DNA of 37,860 bases from Methanoregula sp. (GTDB lineage Archaea; Halobacteriota; Methanomicrobia; Methanomicrobiales; Methanospirillaceae): positions 1 to 37,860 of the forward strand of contig PLLR01000024.1 of assembly GCA_003141335.1 (NCBI GenBank), given 5' to 3'. The translations under genes and the position numbers were made by a program. The stretch's first letter is position 1, and each line of letters starts with the position of its first letter. Positions 28,608 to 37,859 of this stretch are shown piece after piece. The notes below the pieces were generated by a model. That model saw only the letters and a list, made by a program, of their open reading frames with translations. It had not been told where the DNA came from and made no database searches.

Positions 28608-29261
28608 TCAGGAAACAAGAAACCGGTCGATATTTAAAGATATAACCTGTTTACACTCAGCATCAGTAAGTCCGGCCCCTTTTGCAACCACAAATTTCGC
28701 GCGTTCGTCCAGCAGATCATGGGGGGCGTGCGCGTCTGAGTCCACTACAATCTGGCATGCAGTTTCCCGTGCAACCAGAACCACGTGGCCATTTGTCCGG
28801 TTATGCCCTCCCCGCGATGTGATCTCAAGAGCGATACCGTTCTTTGCGGCAAGGAATGCATCTTCTCTGGTGATGAGCCCCGGGTGCGCAAGCACGTTTA
28901 CGTATTTGCATGTGCACGCTGCATGGTTGGTGCCGGCTGCCACCGGTTCAACGGGGGTTTCACCATGAACAATGACAATGTCTGCCCCGGAAGTCTTTGC
29001 TGATTTTGCCAAATCTGTGATCTGCGATGGAGGGACATGGGTAATCTCAACACCGCAGAGCAGTTTAACGCCATAAATCTTTGCGGATTCCCGTACCTGA
29101 TTGAGTGATTCAATGACAGATGTGGTGTTGGATGCGTCAACATGATCTGTAATAGCAACCGTTGTGTACCCAAGTACTGCCATCCGGCGGATTAACTCGA
29201 TGGGGAGCATCTCACCATCAGAAAGGATGGAATGGGTATGCAGGTCGTATAAACTGCTCAT
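28608..29261 (-). CDS. PHP-domain phosphoesterase
   Basis: 217 aa; LYDLHTHSILSDGEMLPIELIRRMAVLGYTTVAITDH, VLAHPGLIT, VVDSDAHAPHDL. Confidence 0.88.
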   Translation of the reverse strand: MSSLYDLHTHSILSDGEMLPIELIRRMAVLGYTTVAITDHVDASNTTSVIESLNQVRESAKIYGVKLLCGVEITHVPPSQITDLAKSAKTSGADIVIVHGETPVEPVAAGTNHAACTCKYVNVLAHPGLITREDAFLAAKNGIALEITSRGGHNRTNGHVVLVARETACQIVVDSDAHAPHDLLDERAKFVVAKGAGLTDAECKQVISLNIDRFLVS

Positions 29262-29533
29262 CGTTTCACCTCAAGTCTCTGGGCAACTTTTTTGATGAGC
29301 GCCTCTTTACCTTCCTGCCACTCGGCAACAATACGACCCTCACGCCGCGTCCAGTGTGAGGGGTGGTGATGGTCCTCAATCCTGAACGCCACACCGACAC
29401 GTTTCAATGCGCGTTCGAGATCGCCGATCACTGGCGCCTTTACCCCGCGGTTCCGTGATACCCGCCGCCCCTGACGACGTGAATATGCCGTGTTGAAGTA
29501 ACAGGGGTACAATATGCACTCGCCTTGTGCCAT
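29258..29533 (-). CDS. Signal recognition particle subunit SRP19
   Basis: MAQGECILYPCYFNTAYSRRQGRRVSRNRGVKAPVIGDLERALKRVGVAF; start placed at MAQGE. Confidence 0.85.
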   Translation of the reverse strand: MAQGECILYPCYFNTAYSRRQGRRVSRNRGVKAPVIGDLERALKRVGVAFRIEDHHHPSHWTRREGRIVAEWQEGKEALIKKVAQRLEVKR

Positions 29534-29588
29534 TATAAAGAGAATTTGTGGGTCAAGGTATAAACAGTGTACGCTCGTACCATGTACC

Positions 29589-30236
29589 ATGCATCACATC
29601 GACGTCAGGATTGAGAAGGATATTTACGACATCAACAACACCCTTGCTGACAAGAATGCGAAGCATCTGAAATCTCATGGCGTCCGGGCGTTTGACCTGC
29701 TCGGCGCAATCGGCTCAGGAAAAACAGCACTCATAGAGCGCCTTTACCCCCTGCTCACGAAAAAGGGATTGCGTGCGGGTGCCATTGCTGGTGATGTGTA
29801 TGGTGACGATGATTTTAAGCGGATTGTAGCGCTGGGTATCCCGGCCTTCAATGCAAACACCGGTAAGGAATGTCATCTTGATGCCCACCTGGTGGAACAT
29901 GCCATCGATCATCTGCCGCTCGATGACATTGATATCCTGTTCATCGAGAACGTGGGCAATATGGTCTGCCCTACCGACTTCCGTCTTGGGGCAGAAAAGA
30001 GAATTGTTATTGTGAGTTCAACGGAAGGCGATGACGTGGTAAACAAGCATCCGATGATGTTCCGTGACTGCACGATCGGGGTGATCAACAAGGTTGATCT
30101 CGCCCCCCTTGTTGGAGCAAACCTCGACCGGATGGAATCAGATATCCACCGGTACAATCCCCGGATGCCGGTATTCAGAACCAACCTGAAGACGGGCGAT
30201 GGTATTGCTGCCCTCCTTGACGCAATCCTCGCGTGA
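29589..30236 (+). CDS. hypB: Hydrogenase nickel-incorporation GTPase HypB
   Basis: GAIGSGKTALIERL P-loop, GAIAGDVYGDDD, FIENVGNMVCPTDFRLG, GVINKVDLA. Confidence 0.93.
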   Translation: MHHIDVRIEKDIYDINNTLADKNAKHLKSHGVRAFDLLGAIGSGKTALIERLYPLLTKKGLRAGAIAGDVYGDDDFKRIVALGIPAFNANTGKECHLDAHLVEHAIDHLPLDDIDILFIENVGNMVCPTDFRLGAEKRIVIVSSTEGDDVVNKHPMMFRDCTIGVINKVDLAPLVGANLDRMESDIHRYNPRMPVFRTNLKTGDGIAALLDAILA

Positions 30237-30261
30237 AGAATCCAAAAAAATGATAATCTGA

Positions 30262-30298
30262 CGAAGAAAAGATCTTGTAATTATTTCTTCGGTTTTTT
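30262..30298 (+). terminator. Hairpin followed by T-tract downstream of hypB
   Basis: cgaagaaa (30262-30269) pairs with tttcttcg (30284-30291), then gttttttt. Confidence 0.5.
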
Positions 30299-30415
30299 TA
30301 TTTCACGGGGCTTCTTAAAAAAAATAGTCCCTGCCACCCCTTGGCAGATGGAGATGGAAGTAAAAGTAATCGGGAAATACTATAAATAATTCTGAAGGGA
30401 ATATATAGAGCACCA

Positions 30416-30438
30416 TCTTCGGAACAGGTTTCCGAAGA
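30416..30438 (+). promoter_or_regulatory. 5'-leader hairpin upstream of S8e
   Basis: tcttcggaa-caggt-ttccgaaga: perfect 9-bp stem with 5-nt loop, 21 nt before the ATG and downstream of a TATA-like tactataaataat. Confidence 0.45.
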
Positions 30439-30459
30439 AATATTATTGAGAGTGACACC

Positions 30460-30837
30460 ATGCAGTGGCAGGGAGAATCAGTACGAAAGGTAACCGGTGG
30501 CAGGCGCCGCCCGGCACAGATGAAGCGAAGAACGGAGATCGGGCTCGCACCCGCAGATACCCATATCGGTGAAGACCGGAGAAAGAATATCCGGACCACT
30601 GGTGCAAACCAGAAAGTCCGTGCGCTCCGGGCAAGCTTTGCGAATGTGACCAACCTCACAAACGGCGAGTGTAAAAAGGTTAAAATCGCGAGTGTTGTTG
30701 AGAATGGGGCAAACCCGAACTACGTGCGGCGAAATCTTCTGACCAAAGGCGCAATCATCAAGACCGAGATTGGGAATGCCCGTATCATGAGCCGCCCGGG
30801 TCAGGATGGCGTCATCAACGCGGTGTTACTCGAATAA
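30460..30837 (+). CDS. 30S ribosomal protein S8e
   Basis: 125 aa; [78 protein letters not shown]. Confidence 0.97.
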   Translation: MQWQGESVRKVTGGRRRPAQMKRRTEIGLAPADTHIGEDRRKNIRTTGANQKVRALRASFANVTNLTNGECKKVKIASVVENGANPNYVRRNLLTKGAIIKTEIGNARIMSRPGQDGVINAVLLE

Positions 30838-31037
30838 CCCGGATACTTTAAAATCCCGGCGCAATTTTTTTTCAGGATTGTTTTTGGATTGTTTTTGCAG
30901 TCATGAATACACTTTCCCCACGGGATGATACATCATTTTTAAAAAAATAATCTCCGGTCAATTAATTTCCGGTCAATAAGAGTGCGGTTACCTTATTTAG
31001 CAATCTTTTTTCTTTCAGCCCTCCACATAGTCTAGCT

Positions 31038-31460
31038 ATGCGAAGGATCTATTATCGTTTCCCCCAGCGGGTGGATCTGTCGTTTGCGATGGGAATGCCG
31101 TTTAACGAGACGCTGAAGTACATCGCAGGTCTTGATAATGCGGAGTCAACCAAGACGACCGGAAAGGAACTGGTGAAGGTAAAAACCAAAGTAAAGATTG
31201 CGATAGACCGTGCGACATTTGGGGACATAACCCCGGATGTCCTGCGCCCGGGCGTGATCACGGAAGCAGCTGATATGCAGGTATCCCTGCTCGCGCTTGC
31301 ACTTCGCGGCGGTGGCAAGGTTCCGATTGCAAATGATGTCTTCTATATCAGGTTAACCGATCAGGTGTCAAGGACTGATATTGATATTGCAAAAGAAGGG
31401 CGGGGCGAGGGACTGGACGTGCTGGACATGAAAAATATCCTTCTGGGTGCGCCGAAGTGA
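31038..31460 (+). CDS. Hypothetical protein, coupled to DUF2240 gene
   Basis: 140 aa, 4-bp overlap with the next gene; no family recognised. Confidence 0.6.
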   Translation: MRRIYYRFPQRVDLSFAMGMPFNETLKYIAGLDNAESTKTTGKELVKVKTKVKIAIDRATFGDITPDVLRPGVITEAADMQVSLLALALRGGGKVPIANDVFYIRLTDQVSRTDIDIAKEGRGEGLDVLDMKNILLGAPK

Positions 31461-31918
31461 ACCTTAAAATCACGGTCGCAGCACCTTTCAAACACACCCG
31501 GAAAACCGGGATGCGAAAGAACGAGCTGGTCTATTATTACTCACTCGACCGGAAATGGATGAGCACCGAGCAGGCGGGTATACTTCTCCGCCGGGCGGAA
31601 GAGGAGGGACTTTTAGGTCAGGAGAATGGAGTTTTCTCCCCCCTCTTTGATACTACATCGATCACCATTCCCCTCGGATTCAAACCTACATCTTCAATTT
31701 TTGAGCGCAATGATCCATTAGGGGAACTGATTGAAAGGATTGCAAAAGCGCAGGGGATACTGGAAACTGATGTAGTTTCTGAGATGAACCGGACCATCAA
31801 AGAGCGGTTTGATGGCAATCTCCTGCCGGCGGCAGCACTGGTCCTGCTCGCAAAAAAATATAATGTTCCTTTCAAAGACAAAAGAGAAGCGCTCAATGGA
31901 ACCGTGAAAAAAGGGTAG
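31457..31918 (+). CDS. DUF2240-family archaeal protein
   Basis: 153 aa; RKNELVYYYSLDRKWMSTEQAGILLRRAEEEGLL and C-terminal LPAAALVLLAKKYNVPF resemble DUF2240. Confidence 0.75.
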   Translation: MNLKITVAAPFKHTRKTGMRKNELVYYYSLDRKWMSTEQAGILLRRAEEEGLLGQENGVFSPLFDTTSITIPLGFKPTSSIFERNDPLGELIERIAKAQGILETDVVSEMNRTIKERFDGNLLPAAALVLLAKKYNVPFKDKREALNGTVKKG

Positions 31919-32044
31919 TTACAACCACATTGTCTGATTTTTTTTAAATGGGTGACTGGATACGACCAGAACTGATTTGAACAATAAAGTATTTCGTTAC
32001 GATATTGCGTACATATTATCAGGCAGATTTGGCAAGGTGTATTC

Positions 32045-32554
32045 ATGACAGGACGCAGAAACGATCCGTGGGATAAACCGTGGGTTACCATCGCTATAGT
32101 TGCAGGTATAATTGCTGTGGTGGCAATTGCACTGGTATTTTTTATGGGAAGCGGGAATACGTCGGAACAGTCTCTTCCGGGAAAGACAACTCCTTTGCCT
32201 TCAGGCTCCAGCACTCAGGTGACACAAATATCCGGTACTGGAGCTTCCCAGACGACGATTAAGGTACCAGCAACGGTCAGCATCCCCGGGACAGGAGTAT
32301 TTGTCAAAGTCAGTTATATCGCTAGTTTTTCAGGCACCTATGGTGTGAATGGCGTGATGCAAAAAGTGAGAAATTCTGGTGACAGATTGTATGAAATCAC
32401 CAATTCGACGGGAAACGTTACGGCAACCTTCACCAAGGAAGATGGGTCAGCGAAGCACGAGATAACTGTTGAACTCTGGAAAAACGGGAAATCGTTAACA
32501 TCCGCGAAGAACTCAACTCCGTTTGGCAAAGTCGATATCAGATATGCGCTCTAG
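32045..32554 (+). CDS. Hypothetical membrane-anchored extracellular protein
   Basis: 169 aa; one N-terminal TM helix (VTIAIVAGIIAVVAIALVFFMG), Ser/Thr linker, then a beta-rich region. Confidence 0.65.
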   Translation: MTGRRNDPWDKPWVTIAIVAGIIAVVAIALVFFMGSGNTSEQSLPGKTTPLPSGSSTQVTQISGTGASQTTIKVPATVSIPGTGVFVKVSYIASFSGTYGVNGVMQKVRNSGDRLYEITNSTGNVTATFTKEDGSAKHEITVELWKNGKSLTSAKNSTPFGKVDIRYAL

Positions 32555-32620
32555 AAATTTACTCTCTCTTTTTAATATTTGCTTGAGACGGTTGAATAAA
32601 ACCAAAAAAGAATTGATATA

Positions 32621-33046
32621 TTATCTTCTGCCGGCTTTTGCCTTCTTTTCTGTTTTCTCTCCGGCAACCTTGGGGAAGAGCTCATCCAGAGGTTTTTCTC
32701 CATACGTGGTTACGCGGGCGTTTATCTGTACAAAATCAGCTGTGATCTCATTTGACCGGATCGTCTTTCTCCTGCGCTCTCCTTCCATAGTCGGATGGAA
32801 TCCGACACCGGCTGTCATGAGCAGTTTTTTGCGCCCTGCGCCCGGCAAGCTCTTCTTTGCAGGTATTCCGGTCCGATCGGATGCGCCGGTGATCAGGATT
32901 TTGTAGCCTGCAAGTCCCATTGCACCTGCATCGATCTCCTCTCCGATACGTTTGCCCACGATTGCACTTGCTGCGCCGCCACTTGCATCTACATTAAAGG
33001 CGCGACCGGTCTTTGGGTCTGATACAACGATTTTTAACTCCACCAT
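32621..33046 (-). CDS. 30S ribosomal protein S6e
   Basis: 141 aa; MVELKIVVSDPKTGRAFNVDASGG...GYKILITGASDRTGIPAKKSLPGAGRKKLLMTAGVGFHP. Confidence 0.96.
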   Translation of the reverse strand: MVELKIVVSDPKTGRAFNVDASGGAASAIVGKRIGEEIDAGAMGLAGYKILITGASDRTGIPAKKSLPGAGRKKLLMTAGVGFHPTMEGERRRKTIRSNEITADFVQINARVTTYGEKPLDELFPKVAGEKTEKKAKAGRR

Positions 33047-33201
33047 TTTGTATGCTCCGTATTGATTTTCATCAAAAAACCCAGGTATTGGATTTTTTCA
33101 CGTCTCTGGCTGCCGGCTGTTTCACCTGCACATGAGAAGTACCCATTTTATTATACCGGTACGCTATTAAACCCTCGCGTCTGGCGCGAGCTCATATGCG
33201 G

Positions 33202-34977
33202 TCATTTCCCCCAGAAGGGTTCACTTTTCCGCCGCATCGTCGTGAACTCCCCAAGAATTTCCTGCGTGCTCACGTTCAGTGTTTTGAGCATCTCACGTTC
33301 GAGCACTTTCACGTGCCGCTCTGGAATGTCCACGAACAGATCATCCCCCACGTTCAGCTGCCGTCCTACTGTTACTCCCTCAATCGAGATCGCGACTTCG
33401 AGTCCGGCATCCGCTTCGCGAATAGATTCCTGGCGGAGCTGCATGGATTTGAGGTGCCCTACTTTCTTTCCATCCGTTTTTATGAGGTTTACATCGCTGC
33501 GCAGTTTCCCGCCAAGCACCCGCACTCCTACAACGGCAGGGTTGCTTTGCCGGAATACACAATCGGGGAGGAGCCGGATCTTTGCCGGCATCACAATATG
33601 CTCAAAACGCTGCTTCTCTAAGAGCCGTTTCTGCTCGTCCCGCCACTCGAGATACTGGTCGATAAGCTGGTAGATTACCCTACCCTCAAAAACTTTTACC
33701 TGTGTGTAGAGGGGATTTTTGATCATATCCGCAGCGTCAGGAAGGATCGGGGTATTAAAAGAGAGGAGTACACGAAAAACCGGGTTTTTTATAGTCTCGG
33801 TGTCGATCAGGTCATGCCGGCTCACCGGCCCGACTTCTGCCCGGATCACGCCGATCCCTTTTCCCTCAAGCTCCTTGCAGAGCGCTTCCAGTGCCCCGAT
33901 CGTATCTGCTTTAATCACGATTCCTTCATCAGCAAGTATGACGTGTATCTCCGTCATCTCTTTTTTTATCTTTGCCTCGACTTCTTCACGATTTCCACGG
34001 ATCACAAAAAATGGTGATCCTGCAATCACGTTCTCGAGATTCGGGGCGGTGACCTTAATCCCCGCCGCTGCTGCCACGGATTTCACCCGCTCGAACCGTT
34101 CCTCAACCAGGATCTCTTTCATCGGGCGGGGTTTTAAGAGTGACCGCACTTTAGTCACCACGATATCCCCCTGCGTGGCAACTGCAATTTCATCACCGAT
34201 CGCGAGCGTTCCGTCGTACAGGATTACATCAAGTGTAGTCCCGAGTCCGCGCTCTTCCTTGACTTCAAGAACGGTACCTGCGCCCGGACCTTCAACCAGA
34301 AGGGTGAGTTCCTCTCCCAAATACCGCTGGGCAAGCCCGATCATTACGAGCAGCAGATCTGAAATGCCTTCTCCTGTGTGGGCGCTGACCGGCACAATTG
34401 CCAGGTTTCGTTTGAAATCAGACACCCGGTCGAACCGGTCTGCTGAGAAATCAAGTTCAGCAAGTTTACCCACGATTTCATAGGTCTTGTTCTCAACATA
34501 CCCTTTCACCCGGTCGTTTTGCTTGGCAAACGATGTAAGGAACGATTCATTCTCGCACACCCTCCAGCCATGGATCCGGTCAATCTTGGTCGCTGCAATG
34601 ACAAACGGTGTCCGGCAGCCCCGGAGGATCTGAAGTGCTTCGATCGTCTGGGGCTGAAATCCCTGGTTGATATCGACCACAAGGATTGCCATGTCAGCTA
34701 ATGCCCCACCCCGTGCCCGCAGGGTGGTGAATGCGTGGTGACCCGGAGTGTCGATGAATAACAGACCGGGAATGTTGAGGGATTTCCCCATTGTCCCGCT
34801 CATGGATCGGATTGCTTCTATGGGGACAATTGTTGCGCCGATGTGCTGGGTGATCGCTCCCACTTCGGAGCTTACTACCGATGATCCGCGGATACGGTCT
34901 AAAAGAGAGGTCTTCCCGTGATCAACGTGCCCCATAACGCAGACAATCGGCGTCCTGATCTTCGGGTTATCCGCCAT
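33202..34977 (-). CDS. infB: Translation initiation factor aIF5B (IF-2 family)
   Basis: VCVMGHVDHGKTSLLDRIRGS, DTPGHHAF, ATKID; no intein-size insertion; start placed at MADNPKIR. Confidence 0.96.
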   Translation of the reverse strand: MADNPKIRTPIVCVMGHVDHGKTSLLDRIRGSSVVSSEVGAITQHIGATIVPIEAIRSMSGTMGKSLNIPGLLFIDTPGHHAFTTLRARGGALADMAILVVDINQGFQPQTIEALQILRGCRTPFVIAATKIDRIHGWRVCENESFLTSFAKQNDRVKGYVENKTYEIVGKLAELDFSADRFDRVSDFKRNLAIVPVSAHTGEGISDLLLVMIGLAQRYLGEELTLLVEGPGAGTVLEVKEERGLGTTLDVILYDGTLAIGDEIAVATQGDIVVTKVRSLLKPRPMKEILVEERFERVKSVAAAAGIKVTAPNLENVIAGSPFFVIRGNREEVEAKIKKEMTEIHVILADEGIVIKADTIGALEALCKELEGKGIGVIRAEVGPVSRHDLIDTETIKNPVFRVLLSFNTPILPDAADMIKNPLYTQVKVFEGRVIYQLIDQYLEWRDEQKRLLEKQRFEHIVMPAKIRLLPDCVFRQSNPAVVGVRVLGGKLRSDVNLIKTDGKKVGHLKSMQLRQESIREADAGLEVAISIEGVTVGRQLNVGDDLFVDIPERHVKVLEREMLKTLNVSTQEILGEFTTMRRKSEPFWGK

Positions 34978-35251
34978 ATCCTCCCCCCTCATCTCGTTCT
35001 CTCGCTCTGATGGGGGATAAAAAGAATATTCCCCCTTCCTGGTGCACTGTCGTGTGAAGTGCCACGCCTCAACGGTAAGGAATTGTGTTCAGAGCCACCT
35101 GATATGTAATGGATACCTGACCCTATTAATAATCACCTTCTTATCCCATGTGACGGTTCCCGCACCATGGTATGCCTGCCGCTCCCTGTCAGGCGATGGA
35201 TCTGCAAGGATACATTAATCAGAGTCCGGTGCAAATGTAAAAGGGACATCT

Positions 35252-35324
35252 GCCAGGGTAGGGTAGTTGGTTATCCTAGAGGACTGTGGATCCTCCGACC
35301 CGGGTTCGAATCTCGGCCCTGGCC
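35252..35324 (+). tRNA. tRNA-His (anticodon GTG)
   Basis: GCCAGGGTAGGGTAGTTGGTTATCCTAGAGGACTGTGGATCCTCCGACCCGGGTTCGAATCTCGGCCCTGGCC; anticodon loop CTGTGGA; discriminator C. Confidence 0.93.
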
Positions 35325-35756
35325 TAATTACCGTTGGTTGAAGTCTAATCCTCTTTTTGGGCTTGATTTGCTCGTATTTCCTAATTGTCTTTCACATAGA
35401 AAAATGTGTCTTTCCAATCGCTCGGACCGATGGAACTGGCAGTAACAATAAAGCAAGCCGGTCGCGGAGCGGTCGGCGGTCCAAGCGTGATTGTGTGCAG
35501 CAGCTGCGAAGATTTACGGAGGAGGTTATGCTCAACGGGGCTCCGCCCCTCGCCACGTGGGCTTCCCCAACGAGAACTTGTTTTGTGCTTCATGATGAAC
35601 GCTCGGTCATGTTCACTCGTCCTCGCTGATGCTCCGGCTCGCTTCACATCACCTCGCTGTTTTCCGGAGTTGCCCTGTTGGTAGGATGACGCCCTTGGCT
35701 TGTCGCGATGCTCCTGCGCCAGCGGCTGCTCGCGCTCGCTAGCCGTGGCCCGGTGG

Positions 35757-36843
35757 AATGCGGTAAAACTGACTGTGACCAATGCTAATGGAAGTGACAG
35801 CGAGATCAAAACAAATTATATTTCGGTATCGTCTCTGCAATCAGGAGAAACCTTTGGAGCAGAACCAAACCCAACGGGTAATCCTATTGGTGGCGGAGCA
35901 GGATATACCAGAATAATCTCCGAGACAGATCCCCGGGTGAAGTACGTCGTATCTACCAAGGATCAACTGGTTACTGCATTGAGGTGTGCAAAATCAGGCG
36001 ATGTAGTATTTGTTAAAGGAACTGCGAATATTGACATGAGTGGGGCTGTGGGAACCGTGATCCCCCTCCGGTGTGATTCTTGCAAGTGATCGCGGACTGA
36101 ATGGTTCACCAGGCGGTCGTATTTTCAGAACCCGGAGTGGAGGATCCGGAATCGCTACATTAGTAGCCGGGGATAATGTCAGAATAACCGGGTTGTGTAT
36201 TGAAGGACCGGACACAGCCCAGAATCAAAACCGTGGGAACAATGTACTGGGCGGGATTAACGCGTACAATCACATCGGACTCGAAGTTGACAACTGTGAG
36301 CTCTCTGGGTGGTCATATGCAGCCGTTGCCTTTGATCGTAGTGCCGGTTCAACTGCTACCGGATATGTCCACCACAATTATATCCACCACTGTCAGGCGA
36401 AAGGTTACGGATATGGTGTCGCGAAATCGTTTTGGGCGGCTCTCATTGAGGCAAACCTGTTCGATTATATGCGACATGCCGTAGCAGATTCTGGTGCGGC
36501 GGGTTCAGGATACGAGGCGAGGTATAATATTTTCCTTACCCATTGCATCGATGCGGTCTTTGATATGCACCACAACCCGATGCCACCATCACCGACATCA
36601 CATACGGGTGACTTGTATAAAATCCACCACAACACCATTGGAGTAACCGACCATGCAGCGGTATCTATTGGAGCAATACCCGGAATTGGATTATATGTCG
36701 ATCACAACAGGTTTGCTTCAGAGTTTGCTACAGTTTACCAGTGGGAATCTCAAGGGTATGGAAAAGTCTATATGACACAGGATATGGTTGGCGGAGTACT
36801 TTACGCGGAGGGCCCCAACCATCACAATGCAATCCCCCGGTGA
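35757..36843 (+). pseudogene. PKD + right-handed beta-helix surface protein, 5'-truncated and frameshifted
   Basis: AVKLTVTNANGSDSE (PKD end) then beta-helix repeats (NVRITGLCIEGPD, YVHHNYIHHC, YNIFLTHC, LYKIHHNTIG); frame changes near 36065. Confidence 0.7.
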
Positions 36844-37084
36844 TTCAGAAATGGGGGTATGGTCGGGTCTATATCACATAAAAACCTTATAGATCCGGAC
36901 CGGATTCCATGTACAAGGAGGGCCAATAATACAATGATGGGGGAAAACGGGTCCTTAACTGCACTATCTTTTTTTTGTGATGAATGATGCACTTCATGGC
37001 AAGTATTACCATAATCACCACGTTACATCATCAAACCCGCAGAGGTTTATGAATTTATATTGAGTTGTAAATAACTTATGACCT

Positions 37085-37729
37085 ATGAAATATGCACGAA
37101 TTATTAGTCTACTTGTTGGACTTGTCATATTGACGATGGTATTACCCGGTGTAGTATCTGCACAATCGATATCATCGTCTGTCATTAACACCACACCGAA
37201 AGCTCAATTCACTTCCAATACTACACAGGGGCAATCGCCGTTGACTGTGCAGTTTATTGACCAATCAACCGGAACAGCTCCGTTGACATATGCGTGGGAC
37301 TTCAATAACGATGGATCAACTGACAGCACCGTAAAAAGTCCATCGTTCACGTACTTAACTGCAGGACACTACACGGTAAAACTCACCGTGACCAATGCTG
37401 ATGGGAGTGACAGCGAGACAACCACTACAATTACAGTACTCTCCCCACTTGCTCCTGGAACAACAACATCCCCAACACTCACCCCCAATCAAACCACGAC
37501 AACAACCACTACAACAGTCCAGACATCCGTTTTAACAACTGCAACCACCGCTCCTATTGCAACAACATATACAACTCCTATACCAACTCGTTCTCCAACA
37601 ACAAATGTCACTGTAAAAAATCCCACACCGTGGCCAACCGATACCCCTACTCAACCATCGCCATTAGGAATTGAAATAGGGATTATTGCGATAATTGGTG
37701 CAGCACTTCTTATTATGAAACGAAAATAA
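37085..37729 (+). CDS. PKD-domain secreted surface protein with Thr-rich stalk and C-terminal TM anchor
   Basis: 214 aa; signal peptide, PKD (PLTVQFIDQSTGTAPLTYAWDFNNDGSTDSTVKSPSFTYLTAGHYTVKLTVTNADGSDSE), Thr-rich linker, PLGIEIGIIAIIGAALLIMKRK. Confidence 0.85.
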   Translation: MKYARIISLLVGLVILTMVLPGVVSAQSISSSVINTTPKAQFTSNTTQGQSPLTVQFIDQSTGTAPLTYAWDFNNDGSTDSTVKSPSFTYLTAGHYTVKLTVTNADGSDSETTTTITVLSPLAPGTTTSPTLTPNQTTTTTTTTVQTSVLTTATTAPIATTYTTPIPTRSPTTNVTVKNPTPWPTDTPTQPSPLGIEIGIIAIIGAALLIMKRK

Positions 37730-37839
37730 ATTTCAATTTTTTAAGAAATTCATTTTTTGGTGATTAAGTAAAGTCCACCACTAACCATAAGGTAGTGTAT
37801 GGTATTTTTTTACTAATTTTGCAAGACCTATTAAATAAT

Positions 37840-37859
37840 TAGGACTTACGCGGTTGAAT
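37840..37859. repeat. Right copy of the 20-bp terminal inverted repeat
   Basis: taggacttacgcggttgaat is the exact reverse complement of 1-20. Confidence 0.8.

Noticed and set aside
29589-30236. HypB as part of a local hydrogenase-maturation operon
   Set aside because: No hypA/C/D/E/F or hydrogenase subunits in the window; the neighbours are SRP19 and S8e.
33719-34483. 254-aa Ser/Ile-rich plus-strand ORF opposite aIF5B
   Set aside because: Low-complexity shadow frame of a strongly conserved gene.
33202-34977. Possible intein in aIF5B
   Set aside because: Some archaeal aIF5B genes carry inteins, but this protein is normal length (about 590 aa) with uninterrupted GTPase motifs.
35381-35809. 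142-aa minus-strand ORF in the GC-rich island as a real gene
   Set aside because: Composition follows the repetitive GC-rich DNA and the frame runs into the antisense of a PKD segment; more likely spurious.
36073-36843. Independent 256-aa beta-helix gene with its own start
   Set aside because: No convincing ribosome-binding site and sequence continuity with the preceding frame points to a frameshifted single gene.
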